DNA of 64,000 bases from Flavobacterium sp. (GTDB lineage Bacteria; Bacteroidota; Bacteroidia; Flavobacteriales; Flavobacteriaceae): contig JAIXSK010000025.1 of the NCBI GenBank assembly GCA_027484725.1, positions 62,001 through 126,000 on the forward strand, given 5' to 3'. Each line of letters opens with the position of its first letter. The first letter of the stretch is position 1. The notes under the pieces were generated by a model that saw nothing but the letters and a program-made list of their open reading frames with translations, made no database searches and had not been told where the DNA came from. The translations under genes were made by a program, and so were the position numbers. Of the stretch, positions 1 to 8,379 are shown piece by piece.

Positions 1-167
1 GCGCGCTCGTAAAAGTCTTCGGCGCTGTATTCGTCGCGGCGTTGGTATTGGGTTTTTTGTTCCCAGAGCGATTTCATTTCCGGGTCAAGTTGTTCGTAGT
101 TTTCTTGCTGCGGAACGGTTTCAATGTCTAGAAACAGAATGTTGCTGAGTAAAATTTTTTGAATCAT
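1..167 (-). CDS. Predicted 3'-5' exonuclease, PolB-like (5' part only)
   Basis: This is the N-terminal part (55 codons) of a minus-strand gene cut by the window edge. It starts at an ATG at 167-165. The segment FLDIETVP at residues 12-19 is a typical exonuclease motif I (DxE) of DnaQ/PolB-like RNase H fold nucleases. The following QYQRRDEY and DFYERA stretch matches from memory the small cytosolic 3'-5' exonuclease common in Flavobacteriaceae. The rest of the catalytic domain (Exo II and III) is outside the window, so activity cannot be judged. Its partner and regulation are not visible. Confidence 0.7.
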   Translation of the reverse strand, partial: MIQKILLSNILFLDIETVPQQENYEQLDPEMKSLWEQKTQYQRRDEYSAEDFYER

Positions 168-260
168 GGCGTGTAAAATTAAGAGTTAAACGGCTTTTAT
201 AGGCTGCAATTTAGTGATTCTTTTTTTGGCCTTGACAAAATTCAAAATAGTTTTGTGCAC

Positions 261-1418
261 TTATTTTCGGCGGGCCAACATTTGGTAGCTTTCATCCAAC
301 CAAGCGTAAAAATCATCGCTGTGCGGATTTCCGGTGCTGCTTTTTTGGGTGCGGTGGCCCAGTCTGACAATGATCAGATCATCTTGCGGAACGACTATTA
401 CATATTGACCTAAGTGGCCGCGCATGTAAAACACTTTTTTGTCGTGATAGGTACACAACCACCAGCCATAACCATATTCGGGAGAATCTTCAAATCGAGG
501 TTGGGTTGAACGCACTATAAAAGTGCTGTCGAGCAAAACCGTGCCGTTCCATTTTCCGGCTTGTTTGTAGAGTTTTCCAAAACGGGCAAAATCGCGCGCA
601 TTGCTGGCAAAACAACAATAGGCTTTGACGATTCCGTTTGGGTGGTCGGTTTGCCAAAGAGCAGGATGCTCTGCGCCCATCGGGTTCCAAAAGTTTTGGG
701 CTACATAATTGGCCAAGCTCATACCGGTGGCTTTTTCGATACACATGCCTAAAAGTTGGGTATTTCCGCTGAGGTATTTATAAGATTTACCGGGTGTTTC
801 GATTCCTTTGAGACCTAGAATAACCAAAGTCAAATCGGTATCAAAATACGCGCGGGTGGTAATTGAGAACGGACTGTAATACGATTCGTCCCAATCCAAT
901 CCTGAAGCCATCGATGACAAATCGCCGACGGTCATGGTTGCTGATTTTCCTTGGGCAAACTGCGGAAAGAAATCTGAAACTTTTTGATCTAAGCTTTTGA
1001 TCTTTCCTTGCATGATGGCTTTTCCGAGTGAAGCCGAAACGATACTTTTGGCCATAGAGAAAGAATTCGACAGAGTATCTTTGGTATAATCGTCGTAGTA
1101 ACTTTCGCTCCAAAGACTATCATTTTTGATGATTAGAAATGCCACCGACCCTACTTTTTTGTGCCATTGTTCTAAAGTTTGCGTAGGCTTGATTGAATTG
1201 TAATCTTTGGCATAAGCCCACGGTTGCGGATGCTCACTGGCCGGAAGAGTTCGGTTGTCAAACTTTTTGTAATCGTCTAAATAAGCCGTGGTATGCCCCG
1301 TAAGATAAACCGTTCGAACAGCGGTAAGTAAATAATCGAGGTTCAAAGCATACAACAAACCAACGATCAGCGCACAAAACAGCAACAAACCAACGAGTAT
1401 TTTTTTCAAGCGTTTCAT
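261..1418 (-). CDS. Serine hydrolase, beta-lactamase/penicillin-binding (class C) fold
   Basis: A 385 aa protein of the beta-lactamase-related serine hydrolase family (esterase, D-aminopeptidase or peptidase-like; the substrate is unknown). An N-terminal hydrophobic segment at residues 6-25 suggests export or a membrane anchor. The catalytic SxxK motif is SMAK at 121-124, a YLSGN segment stands where the second motif (YxN) is expected, and an HLG near the C-terminus replaces KTG, as usual in this family. The reading frame is open back to 1586, but those extra residues are antisense to the ogt gene and lack a signal peptide, so the ATG at 1418 is chosen. It lies 38 bp downstream of ogt and could be co-transcribed with it. 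Confidence 0.8.
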   Translation of the reverse strand: MKRLKKILVGLLLFCALIVGLLYALNLDYLLTAVRTVYLTGHTTAYLDDYKKFDNRTLPASEHPQPWAYAKDYNSIKPTQTLEQWHKKVGSVAFLIIKNDSLWSESYYDDYTKDTLSNSFSMAKSIVSASLGKAIMQGKIKSLDQKVSDFFPQFAQGKSATMTVGDLSSMASGLDWDESYYSPFSITTRAYFDTDLTLVILGLKGIETPGKSYKYLSGNTQLLGMCIEKATGMSLANYVAQNFWNPMGAEHPALWQTDHPNGIVKAYCCFASNARDFARFGKLYKQAGKWNGTVLLDSTFIVRSTQPRFEDSPEYGYGWWLCTYHDKKVFYMRGHLGQYVIVVPQDDLIIVRLGHRTQKSSTGNPHSDDFYAWLDESYQMLARRK

Positions 1419-1456
1419 AAAATCCGGTTTAAATACCTCGCTCGAAGATAGGAAAA

Positions 1457-1930
1457 CTAAAACAAACTTTGTTGTTTGACCGGATTTTCGTGTTCGAGCA
1501 ACCATTGCTTGCGCCAAAGTCCGCCGGCATAACCCGTGAGCGAACCGTCTGAACCCACCACGCGATGACACGGAACCACAATCCAAAGTGGATTTTTACC
1601 ATTGGCTGATGCGACGGCGCGGATGGCTTTGACATCGCCAATTTTTTTGGAAAGCTCTAAATAACTGGTGGTTTTTCCGAAGGGAATCTCGAGCAAAGCA
1701 CGCCAAACTTTTTGTTGAAAATCAGTGCCTTGCGGATTCATTGCGAAAGTAAAGTCCGTCCTCTTTCCGGAAAAATATTCTTGCAGTTGTTTGACGGCTT
1801 CTTTGAGTTGAGCCGGAATTTTTTTTGAAATAGTGCCTTCTTTTAAAATCGAAATTTTAGAAATACCTTGCGCATCACCTGTTAAATAGGCAACTCCGAG
1901 CGGCGTTTGAATATAGGCTTCCTGCAGCAT
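1457..1930 (-). CDS. ogt: Methylated-DNA--protein-cysteine methyltransferase
   Basis: A 157 aa single-domain O6-alkylguanine-DNA alkyltransferase, which removes alkyl groups from O6-guanine by transferring them irreversibly to its own cysteine. The acceptor Cys121 lies in the PCHRV signature, followed by the GYAGGLWRKQWLLEHE segment typical of the C-terminal domain. The N-terminal part is the short RNase H-like domain of Ogt/MGMT. Length is normal for an Ogt without an AdaA domain. It sits between a cytochrome c lipoprotein and a serine hydrolase, all on the minus strand. Confidence 0.92.
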   Translation of the reverse strand: MLQEAYIQTPLGVAYLTGDAQGISKISILKEGTISKKIPAQLKEAVKQLQEYFSGKRTDFTFAMNPQGTDFQQKVWRALLEIPFGKTTSYLELSKKIGDVKAIRAVASANGKNPLWIVVPCHRVVGSDGSLTGYAGGLWRKQWLLEHENPVKQQSLF

Positions 1931-1972
1931 AACACAAATAAAAGTCTACGAATATAACAAATTAACCGCTGG

Positions 1973-2371
1973 CTATTTTGCAAAACTCATGATGTAGGCC
2001 TCAATATTTTGGCGCTCTTCGGGTGTCATCATTTTGGTCAGTACAAAATTGGCTTTCATGGTTTCATACAGCGCCGGATCAACCACCGGTTTTGATTCTT
2101 CGTTGATAAAAGCCGCCACACTCAGCCCTTTTTGTTTGTAAATAGCGGCAATATCTTTAAGGCTCGGGCCAACTACTTTTTCGTCGGGTTTATGACAAGT
2201 GGTGCAGGTGCCTTTGCCCTCAAAAATTTCTTGGCCTTTTTGAGCGGGCGTTTGTGCGGTAGCAGTAGCTTCGGGTTGTTTTTTTCCGAAATCTTGCTCT
2301 TCTTTTTTTGAATTACAAGCGGCTAAAAAAACAATCGCCGATGTTAGACTGATATAAATGGCAGTGCGCAT
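1973..2371 (-). CDS. Mono-heme cytochrome c lipoprotein
   Basis: A 132 aa exported lipoprotein. The signal peptide ends in the lipobox LAAC with Cys19, followed by a charged, low-complexity linker. One heme-binding CTTCH motif is at 56-60, and Met residues in the TKMMTPEE stretch can supply the axial ligand, so this is a class I cytochrome c domain. It likely shuttles electrons in the periplasm while anchored to a membrane. It lies directly downstream of hemB but has its own promoter-like -7 box at 2388-2395, so it may be a separate transcript. Its redox partner is not evident. Confidence 0.85.
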   Translation of the reverse strand: MRTAIYISLTSAIVFLAACNSKKEEQDFGKKQPEATATAQTPAQKGQEIFEGKGTCTTCHKPDEKVVGPSLKDIAAIYKQKGLSVAAFINEESKPVVDPALYETMKANFVLTKMMTPEERQNIEAYIMSFAK

Positions 2372-2387
2372 AATAATGATTTTATGA

Positions 2388-2395
2388 CAAAGTTA
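2388..2395 (-). promoter_or_regulatory. Promoter -7 box for the cytochrome c gene
   Basis: On the minus strand the sequence is TAACTTTG, a full match to the Bacteroidetes sigma factor -7 consensus TAnnTTTG. It ends 16 nt before the ATG at 2371. No TTG is seen at the -33 position; that area is instead covered by the dyad at 2396-2416. Confidence 0.5.
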
Positions 2396-2416
2396 AAGCA
2401 GGCAGCCCACCTGCTT
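2396..2416. promoter_or_regulatory. Perfect dyad between hemB and the cytochrome c gene
   Basis: AAGCAGG and CCTGCTT form a perfect 7 bp inverted repeat around a 7 nt centre. It lies 28 bp after the hemB stop and directly abuts the -7 box of the cytochrome gene. It may end hemB transcription (the downstream U-run is poor) or act as an operator over the -33 region. The sequence cannot tell which. Confidence 0.4.
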
Positions 2417-2443
2417 GATGACTTTTATCACTAATAAATGGTT

Positions 2444-3436
2444 TTATGATTGAATCAATCGAACAACATCTTTGGCAAAATAACTCGCAATCAAATCAGC
2501 ACCAGCGCGTTTAATAGCCGTTACTTGCTCGATCATCACGGCGTCGTGATCAAGCCAGCCGCGTTCAGAAGCGGCTTTAATCATGGCATATTCGCCTGAA
2601 ACTTGATAGACCGCCACCGGAACATCCACGGCATTTTTTACCTCACGAACAATATCTAAATAAGCAATACCGGGTTTGACCATGACAATATCAGCGCCTT
2701 CATCAATATCCATTTGGGTTTCACGAATGGCTTCAATGCGGTTGTGGTAATCCATTTGGTAGGTTTTTTTGTCTTTGGGAATATTTTGCAAATCTACCGG
2801 CGCACTATCCAACGCATCGCGAAACGGACCATAATGGGCCGAAGCATATTTAGCGCTGTACGACATGATTCCGGTATGGATAAAACCGGCGTCTTCTAAT
2901 GCCTCGCGGATGCTGAGAATACGTCCGTCCATCATATCACTTGGTGCCACAAAATCAGCTCCGGCTTGGGCATGCGACACACTCATTTCGGCCAAAACGG
3001 CTGAAGTGATATCGTTGGTAATTTGCCCGTTTTCAATAATACCGTCATGACCATATGAGGAGAACGGATCTAAGGCTACATCGGTCATAACCAACATTCC
3101 GGGTTCAGCATTTTTGACGGTTTTAATGGCGCGCTGCATGAGTCCGTTGGGGTTGAGCGCTTCGGTGCCTTTGTTGTCTTTGAGGCTGTCGGGCACTTTG
3201 ACAAACAGCAAAACCGATTTGAGCCCGAGCTTCCAAAGTTCTTTGATTTCTGAGCCGAGTTGGTCTAGGCTAAGTCTGAAATAATTGGGCATCGAAGGAA
3301 TTTCTTCGCGAATATTTTGGCCTTCGGTCACAAAAAGCGGCACGATAAAATCATGCGGGCTCACAATGGTTTCGCGCACCAAAGAACGAACGGCTTCGGT
3401 GGTGCGCAAACGGCGGTTTCTGCGTAGTGGAAACAT
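2444..3436 (-). CDS. hemB: Delta-aminolevulinic acid dehydratase (porphobilinogen synthase)
   Basis: A 330 aa cytosolic enzyme that condenses two 5-aminolevulinate molecules to porphobilinogen. The active-site lysines lie in the SAKYASAHYGPFRDA segment and in MVKPGIAYLD. The metal region reads DVALDPFSSYGHDG, without the cysteine cluster of zinc enzymes, so this looks like the Mg-type HemB. It is the last gene of the minus-strand heme run, 2 bp after the upstream outer membrane protein gene. Confidence 0.95.
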   Translation of the reverse strand: MFPLRRNRRLRTTEAVRSLVRETIVSPHDFIVPLFVTEGQNIREEIPSMPNYFRLSLDQLGSEIKELWKLGLKSVLLFVKVPDSLKDNKGTEALNPNGLMQRAIKTVKNAEPGMLVMTDVALDPFSSYGHDGIIENGQITNDITSAVLAEMSVSHAQAGADFVAPSDMMDGRILSIREALEDAGFIHTGIMSYSAKYASAHYGPFRDALDSAPVDLQNIPKDKKTYQMDYHNRIEAIRETQMDIDEGADIVMVKPGIAYLDIVREVKNAVDVPVAVYQVSGEYAMIKAASERGWLDHDAVMIEQVTAIKRAGADLIASYFAKDVVRLIQS

Positions 3437-3438
3437 AT

Positions 3439-4362
3439 TTATTTTTTATTTAGATGATCAAAAAAAGTTTTGAGTTTTTCGGGCGGATCAAATCGATAGC
3501 CCAGAGCAAATTTCACCGTGGACACTTGATCATTCAAACGGACATTTGCTTGTTCATTTTGAATAAAATTGATGGAATTACCCGTAAGATAGGTAAAAAA
3601 CCGATCAGTATTGTACCCTATTTTGAGGTTGCTGCTGAATTCATAAAGCGGATAACAATCGCGGTCAATCCAAGTTAAACCAGCGCCGGCGGCCAAACCC
3701 AGTCCGATTAAAAATCGTTGACTGATGGCAAAGTTATGATAATATGACGGCGCCAAAGATAAAGTATAGATATCGCTGTGCGGATTGTTGCTGTCATTGT
3801 TTAAATCGAGATTGGTATAATAAAACGACAACGACGGAATAAAACTGCCGGCGCTTTTGGTTTGCCATTGCTTTTGATTGGCCAACGTTCTGATTGAAAA
3901 TCGGTCGTTGAACACATACGAAGTTGTGCCGCCTATTTTGGTCGAAGCCAACTCAGGAAAGCCAATTTCGCGATCTGTATAACTGACATAAAAGCCCTTT
4001 TGATAGATGTATAAAAAAGATTGCATCCATTTTTGGACGTAGAGTCGGGTGTTGATGCTAAAGAATTTTGAACCGTTGTTGTCTTTGTTTACTTCAAAGA
4101 ATTTAGGCGAAATACCGCCGCTGATGTCAACAAATCGATAACTGAGTTGTGCGCCCAATTGGGTTCTTCGGTTTGGATTTAAGTTTAATCGAACCGGTGT
4201 TCCGCTTGATTGATCAATGATTTCAAAACTATTCGAGGTATCTATTAAATAAGTACTCAGGATGATTTGGTCGTTATATGATTTAAAATACGGCGATGCC
4301 TGCGTTGGGTTTTGTGCCCAAGTGCTGATTGATATACAACATAAAACGCAGAACTTTTTCAC
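3439..4362 (-). CDS. Predicted outer membrane beta-barrel protein, DUF4421-like, inside the heme operon
   Basis: A 307 aa exported protein with a signal peptide (cleavage after about STWAQ). It is rich in alternating polar/aromatic strands ending in aromatic residues, as in outer membrane barrels. The mid part (YVQKWMQSFLYIYQKGFYVS) resembles DUF4421 family proteins; this is from memory and not searched. The best start is GTG at 4362, because it overlaps the hemF stop as GTGA (4 nt), like the other couplings in this operon; an in-frame TTG lies two codons upstream. It sits between hemF and hemB. The function is unknown; a role in porphyrin or iron handling is only a guess from context. Confidence 0.6.
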   Translation of the reverse strand: MKKFCVLCCISISTWAQNPTQASPYFKSYNDQIILSTYLIDTSNSFEIIDQSSGTPVRLNLNPNRRTQLGAQLSYRFVDISGGISPKFFEVNKDNNGSKFFSINTRLYVQKWMQSFLYIYQKGFYVSYTDREIGFPELASTKIGGTTSYVFNDRFSIRTLANQKQWQTKSAGSFIPSLSFYYTNLDLNNDSNNPHSDIYTLSLAPSYYHNFAISQRFLIGLGLAAGAGLTWIDRDCYPLYEFSSNLKIGYNTDRFFTYLTGNSINFIQNEQANVRLNDQVSTVKFALGYRFDPPEKLKTFFDHLNKK

Positions 4363-5261
4363 AGCCAATCAATTGGTTTTTTGAGTATGTTCAACAATTT
4401 TTCTTCTTCGCTTCCGGCTACGGGGTGATGGTCATAAACCCACTGCACATGCGGTGGTAGGCTCATCAAAATCGATTCGATGCGGCCATTGGTTTTGAGT
4501 CCGAACAAGGTGCCTTTGTCGTGCACCAAATTGAATTCAACATAACGCCCGCGGCGGATTTCTTGCCAAGTGCGCTGCTCAGAGGTATAGGGCACATCTT
4601 TTCTTCTTGCAACAATGGGCACATAAGCCTGAAGAAAACTATTGCCGACTTCGGTGACGAAATCATGCCAATTTTGCATCGACATTAGCTCATTGGCTTT
4701 GCAATAATCAAAGAACAAACCGCCAATGCCACGGGCTTCCTGGCGATGTGCGTTCCAAAAATAGGCATCGCATTGTTTTTTGTATTTGGGGTAAAACTCG
4801 GGATTATGTTTATCGCAAGCCGTTTTACAGGTTTGGTGAAAATGACGCGCATCTTCTTCAAACAAATAGTACGGCGTTAAATCTTGACCGCCGCCAAACC
4901 AACTTTGCATGATGTTGCCTTGTTCGTCGTACATTTCAAAATAGCGCCAATTGGCGTGTACGGTAGGCACCATCGGGTTTTTGGGATGAATCACCAAGCT
5001 CAAACCGCAAGCAAAAAAATCAGCCTCGCCCACCCCAAACATTTTTTGCATGGTATCGGGCAATTTTCCGTGAACGGCCGAAATGTTGACACCGCCTTTT
5101 TCAAAAACGGCTCCGTTCTCGATCACGCGGGTTCTGCCGCCACCGCCTTCGGGGCGATTCCAAAGATCTTCGCGAAACTTGGTGCTGCCGTCAACGGCTT
5201 CAAGGCCTTGACAAATTTGGTCTTGAAGGTTTTGAATGTAGGCGTAAAATTGATCTTTCAT
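4359..5261 (-). CDS. hemF: Oxygen-dependent coproporphyrinogen III oxidase
   Basis: A 300 aa cytosolic enzyme that decarboxylates two propionates of coproporphyrinogen III to vinyls using O2, giving protoporphyrinogen IX. Family signatures are clear: VHANWRYFEM, FGGGQDLTPYYLFEEDA, the histidine-containing HQTCK region and YVEFNLVHDKGTLFGL near the C-terminus. Length is typical. It follows the 115 aa unknown gene after a hairpin (5280-5310) and overlaps the next gene by 4 nt. Its presence indicates aerobic heme synthesis; no HemN is seen here. Confidence 0.95.
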   Translation of the reverse strand: MKDQFYAYIQNLQDQICQGLEAVDGSTKFREDLWNRPEGGGGRTRVIENGAVFEKGGVNISAVHGKLPDTMQKMFGVGEADFFACGLSLVIHPKNPMVPTVHANWRYFEMYDEQGNIMQSWFGGGQDLTPYYLFEEDARHFHQTCKTACDKHNPEFYPKYKKQCDAYFWNAHRQEARGIGGLFFDYCKANELMSMQNWHDFVTEVGNSFLQAYVPIVARRKDVPYTSEQRTWQEIRRGRYVEFNLVHDKGTLFGLKTNGRIESILMSLPPHVQWVYDHHPVAGSEEEKLLNILKKPIDWL

Positions 5262-5279
5262 TGGTTGTTATTTTTTTTA

Positions 5280-5310
5280 AACCTACAGGGTTTTAAAAAC
5301 CTTGCAGGTT
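5280..5310. repeat. 15 bp hairpin repeat overlapping a stop codon
   Basis: Arms 5280-5294 and 5296-5310 pair over 15 positions with two wobble pairs around a single base. The minus-strand stop codon of the 115 aa gene (5295-5293) sits at the apex, so the last residues NLQGF are encoded by the repeat. The AACCTGCAAGGTT type arm resembles extragenic inverted repeats common in flavobacterial genomes (from memory). Confidence 0.6.
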
Positions 5311-5640
5311 GGCCCGCTTTTGAGCGATGCTCCACGAATAGACTTTGCTGTTGCTTTGGATCTGATCATACAAAGCCGCTGCTTTTTGGTTTTCCAACAA
5401 ATGATGCATGGCGTCGGCGAGTAATTCGGCGTTGACGGCATCGAGCGCTAAGGCATTTACTTGCAACAGCCAATCACCAGCATTTACTTGAGACAATTGT
5501 TCTAGGTTCATGCCCAAAACTTGTAATTTTTGGTTGATGCCTTGATGGTGCTCGGGAACAAAGCTCAAGCCCAGCAATTGTTGCAATGTTTGCTGGATTT
5601 TTTCTTGTTGCTCGTCGCGATAGGTTTTATTCAGTGGCAT
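5293..5640 (-). CDS. Unknown 115 aa protein between hemE and hemF
   Basis: A small, soluble, Gln- and Leu-rich protein, probably all helical, with no signal peptide or membrane segment. I do not recognise the family. It starts at ATG 5640 and its last five residues come from the hairpin repeat at 5280-5310. It is placed after hemE, separated by a repeat element, and 31 bp before hemF. The position suggests co-expression with heme genes, but nothing in the sequence shows a heme-related function. Confidence 0.6.
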   Translation of the reverse strand: MPLNKTYRDEQQEKIQQTLQQLLGLSFVPEHHQGINQKLQVLGMNLEQLSQVNAGDWLLQVNALALDAVNAELLADAMHHLLENQKAAALYDQIQSNSKVYSWSIAQKRANLQGF

Positions 5641-5667
5641 AACTCAGCTTGTTTTAGAAACGATGTC

Positions 5668-5750
5668 TGCGTGAGGGATGGCAGCTGGGTGCCCTGCCTG
5701 ACGGCAGGCAGGCTTGCACCGCGAACAGCCCGACCCGCAGGGGCACGCCC
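5668..5750 (-). repeat. Extragenic repeat, copy A (composite hairpin element)
   Basis: It fills the gap between the hemE stop codon (5752-5750) and the next gene. The outer left part (TGCGTGAGGGATGGCAGC) matches 15 of 18 bases of copy B at 16675, and the right end shares GCACGCCC with it. The core differs and is a perfect CCTGCCTG/CAGGCAGG stem with a 4 nt loop at 5693-5712. GC content is much higher than in the surrounding DNA. Confidence 0.6.
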
Positions 5751-6775
5751 TATTTTTGATATTCTTTGACCGCGTCAATAAAAGCCTTGGCGTGATCAAC
5801 CGGAATGTTGGGCAAAATGCCGTGTCCGAGGTTGACGATGTATTTGTCTTTGCCGAATTCATCGATCATTTGATGCACCATTTTTTTGATGGTCGGAATC
5901 GGCGACAGCAATCGGCTTGGGTCAAAATTGCCTTGCAAAGTGATTTGGCCTCCGGTTAGGTAACGAGCGTTGCGCGCTGAACACGTCCAATCAACCCCGA
6001 GCGCTGAGGCTTTGGATTGGGCCATATCGTTGAGCGCAAACCAACAGCCTTTGCCAAAGACAATGACTTGGGTTTCGGGCGCTAAGGCTTCGACAATTTG
6101 GTTGATGTATTGCCAAGAAAATTCTTGATAATCAACCGGAGAAAGCATACCGCCCCAACTGTCAAAAATCTGAACGGCATTGACGCCGGCTTTGACTTTT
6201 TCTTTGAGATATAAAATGGTGGTATCGGTGATTTTTTGCAGTAAAGCATGCGCCGCTTCGGGTTGCGAGAAGCAGAATCCTTTGGCGGTATCGTAGCTTT
6301 TAGAGCCTTTGCCTTCAACAGCATAACAGAAAATCGTCCAAGGGGAACCGGCAAAACCAATGAGTGGAACCTCATCGTTGAGCATTTCTTTGGTGAGTTT
6401 AATAGCATCCATTACATAGCCTAAACTTTCGTGGATGTCCGGAATATAAACTTGCTCAACGGCTTGCATAGAACGAATCGGGTGGGGAATAATGGGCCCG
6501 ATGTTGTCTTTGAGTTCTACCTCAATGCCCATGGCCTGCGGAACTACCAAAATGTCTGAGAACAAAATGGCGGCATCGGGTTGTACGATGCGAATGGGTT
6601 GCACGGTGATTTCGGCAGCGAGTTCAGGCGTTTTGCAACGCGTAAAAAAATCGTATTTGTCGCGCAAGGCACGGAATTCTGGTAAATATCGGCCGGCTTG
6701 ACGCATCATCCACACCGGTGGACGCTCGACGGTCTCGCCATTGAGGGCTCTAAGAAATAAATCGTTTTTGATCAT
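5750..6775 (-). CDS. hemE: Uroporphyrinogen decarboxylase
   Basis: A 341 aa cytosolic enzyme that decarboxylates uroporphyrinogen III to coproporphyrinogen III. The N-terminal signature [18 protein letters not shown], the [20 protein letters not shown] segment and the C-terminal [16 protein letters not shown] are diagnostic. The frame is open to 6904, but the ATG at 6775 gives the standard N-terminus and overlaps the hemD stop as ATGA (4 nt), so translation is probably coupled. It is followed by repeat copy A. Confidence 0.96.
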   Translation of the reverse strand: MIKNDLFLRALNGETVERPPVWMMRQAGRYLPEFRALRDKYDFFTRCKTPELAAEITVQPIRIVQPDAAILFSDILVVPQAMGIEVELKDNIGPIIPHPIRSMQAVEQVYIPDIHESLGYVMDAIKLTKEMLNDEVPLIGFAGSPWTIFCYAVEGKGSKSYDTAKGFCFSQPEAAHALLQKITDTTILYLKEKVKAGVNAVQIFDSWGGMLSPVDYQEFSWQYINQIVEALAPETQVIVFGKGCWFALNDMAQSKASALGVDWTCSARNARYLTGGQITLQGNFDPSRLLSPIPTIKKMVHQMIDEFGKDKYIVNLGHGILPNIPVDHAKAFIDAVKEYQK

Positions 6776-7449
6776 GCTTGTGGATTTCTGTAATACTGTA
6801 AAACTTGTATAATGGTGTTTTCTATGGTGGGCTTTGTGGCGGTAATAACTAGGTTTGGATGGTTGTTTAATGCAGCGGCGGTGGTGCTCCCGATGCAAAA
6901 GCAAACAGAATCTTTCAAAAGGTTGTTTTGCAAATAACTTTCAACAGCCGACGGACTAAAAAAAAGCAGAGCGTTGGGCTCACTGTTTATTTTGTGTGGT
7001 GTAAGGCGCGTGCAGTAAACTTGAATTTCGTCGAGTGAAATTTGATGTTCGCTGAGCAAATTCGGGAGTTCATCGCGACGCAAATCGCCACACAAAAAAG
7101 CAAACCGATGCGCGGGGAAATCAGCGGTGATTTTCTGGGCCAACGCAGCAGCATTAACGGCAACAGCAACTACTTGAGCTTGATTTTTTTCGAGCAAGCT
7201 TTGGGTTTTTTCACCGACGCAAAAACACGGCAACTCGGTTAATAAAGATGTGTAAGAACTTTGCAACAAACTTTCAACGGCTTTTTGACTCGTAAAAATA
7301 AGCGCGTCATAAGTGGCGTTAAGGCTGAAATGAACGGGCTCTGTTTGAATAAAATCAGCTTCAGAAACCGAAAATCCGGCGTTGAGCAAATATTGTCTTT
7401 GTCCGGCAGACAGCTTTTTGGTGGATAATATGCGCACCGAAGCCGTCAT
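6772..7449 (-). CDS. hemD: Uroporphyrinogen-III synthase
   Basis: A 225 aa cytosolic enzyme that cyclises hydroxymethylbilane with inversion of ring D. HemD is poorly conserved; here the assignment rests on the two-lobed pattern ([15 protein letters not shown] in the first lobe, [14 protein letters not shown] and [12 protein letters not shown] in the second) and on the position between hemC and hemE. The start ATG is 3 nt after the hemC stop, and its end overlaps hemE by 4 nt. Confidence 0.9.
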   Translation of the reverse strand: MTASVRILSTKKLSAGQRQYLLNAGFSVSEADFIQTEPVHFSLNATYDALIFTSQKAVESLLQSSYTSLLTELPCFCVGEKTQSLLEKNQAQVVAVAVNAAALAQKITADFPAHRFAFLCGDLRRDELPNLLSEHQISLDEIQVYCTRLTPHKINSEPNALLFFSPSAVESYLQNNLLKDSVCFCIGSTTAAALNNHPNLVITATKPTIENTIIQVLQYYRNPQA

Positions 7450-7452
7450 TTT

Positions 7453-8379
7453 TTATGATTTTGTATTGAGTTGCTGACGTAAAACTTCCATGATGGCCGC
7501 GCCTCCGTTTTCGAGCACTTCTTGAGCAGCATAAAATCCGAGTTTTTTCCAGTCTTCAATGGCAACTCGTTTTTCAACGCTGACTTTTTGGGAACCATCG
7601 GCCAGTAAAAGCGCTCCGGTGAAAATGATGGTTTCATCGTTTTCAATACGGGCGTAGGCTCCGATGGGCGCGGTACAACCGCCTTCGAGCGTTTTGAGAA
7701 ACTGACGTTCAATGTGCGTACACACTTGGGTTTCTACATCGTTGAGTTCTGAAACGGCATCCATGGTAAAACTATTTTCGGCCATGGCCATGACCACCAT
7801 CGCACCTTGTGCCGGAGCCGGAGTCATCCAATCAAGCACTTGGTGGTTTTCGGGTTTGAGGTTGATGCGTTCTAAGCCGGCAGCAGCGAAAATAGCTCCG
7901 TCCCAATTATTCTCTTGTAATTTTTGTAAACGTGTATTGACATTGCCGCGCAAATCAGTCACTGTGTGGCTGGGGAATTTATGGAGCCACATGGCTTTTC
8001 TTCGCAAACTTCCGGTGGCAATGGTGGCCGGACGATTTTCAAAATCAGCATCGTTTTTAAACAACAACAAATCAAGCACACGTGCGCGTTCTAAAACGGC
8101 TCCTTGGGCGATGCCTTGCGGAAGCGCCGTAGGTACATCTTTCATAGAATGCACCGCAATGTCTACCTCGCCTTTGATCATCGCTACATCAAGCGTTTTG
8201 GTAAAAATACCAGTTATGCCGAGTTCGTATAAAGGTTTGTCAAGGATCAGATCGCCCTGTGATTTAACAGCAATGATTTCTGTGCTGTAACCTAAATCGT
8301 TGAGTTTTTGCTGAACGGTGTGCGCTTGCCACAAGGCCAATTCGCTGTCACGCGTGCCTATTCGGATGGTTTTGCTCAT
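7453..8379 (-). CDS. hemC: Hydroxymethylbilane synthase (porphobilinogen deaminase)
   Basis: A 308 aa cytosolic enzyme polymerising four porphobilinogens. It has the N-terminal IRIGTRDSELALWQA, the basic substrate-binding segments LRGNVNTRL and TGSLRRKA, and the cofactor cysteine in EGGCTAPIGAYA that carries dipyrromethane. Length is typical. The ATG at 8379 overlaps the hemA stop by 4 nt (ATGA), so it is translationally coupled to hemA. Confidence 0.96.
   Translation of the reverse strand: MSKTIRIGTRDSELALWQAHTVQQKLNDLGYSTEIIAVKSQGDLILDKPLYELGITGIFTKTLDVAMIKGEVDIAVHSMKDVPTALPQGIAQGAVLERARVLDLLLFKNDADFENRPATIATGSLRRKAMWLHKFPSHTVTDLRGNVNTRLQKLQENNWDGAIFAAAGLERINLKPENHQVLDWMTPAPAQGAMVVMAMAENSFTMDAVSELNDVETQVCTHIERQFLKTLEGGCTAPIGAYARIENDETIIFTGALLLADGSQKVSVEKRVAIEDWKKLGFYAAQEVLENGGAAIMEVLRQQLNTKS

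Noticed and set aside
168..260. Weak stem CAAAA..TTTTG as terminator after the serine hydrolase
   Set aside because: Only 5-6 AT-rich pairs and no proper U-run in the transcribed direction.
1419..1586. N-terminal extension of the serine hydrolase
   Set aside because: It runs through the ogt coding region on the same strand, and the shorter form begins with a proper signal/anchor segment.
4884..5435. A 183-codon plus-strand frame antisense to hemF
   Set aside because: Shadow of hemF and the 115 aa gene; no recognisable domain and no promoter.
7712..8290. A 192-codon plus-strand frame antisense to hemC
   Set aside because: Shadow frame caused by hemC codon use; the protein is low in recognisable features.
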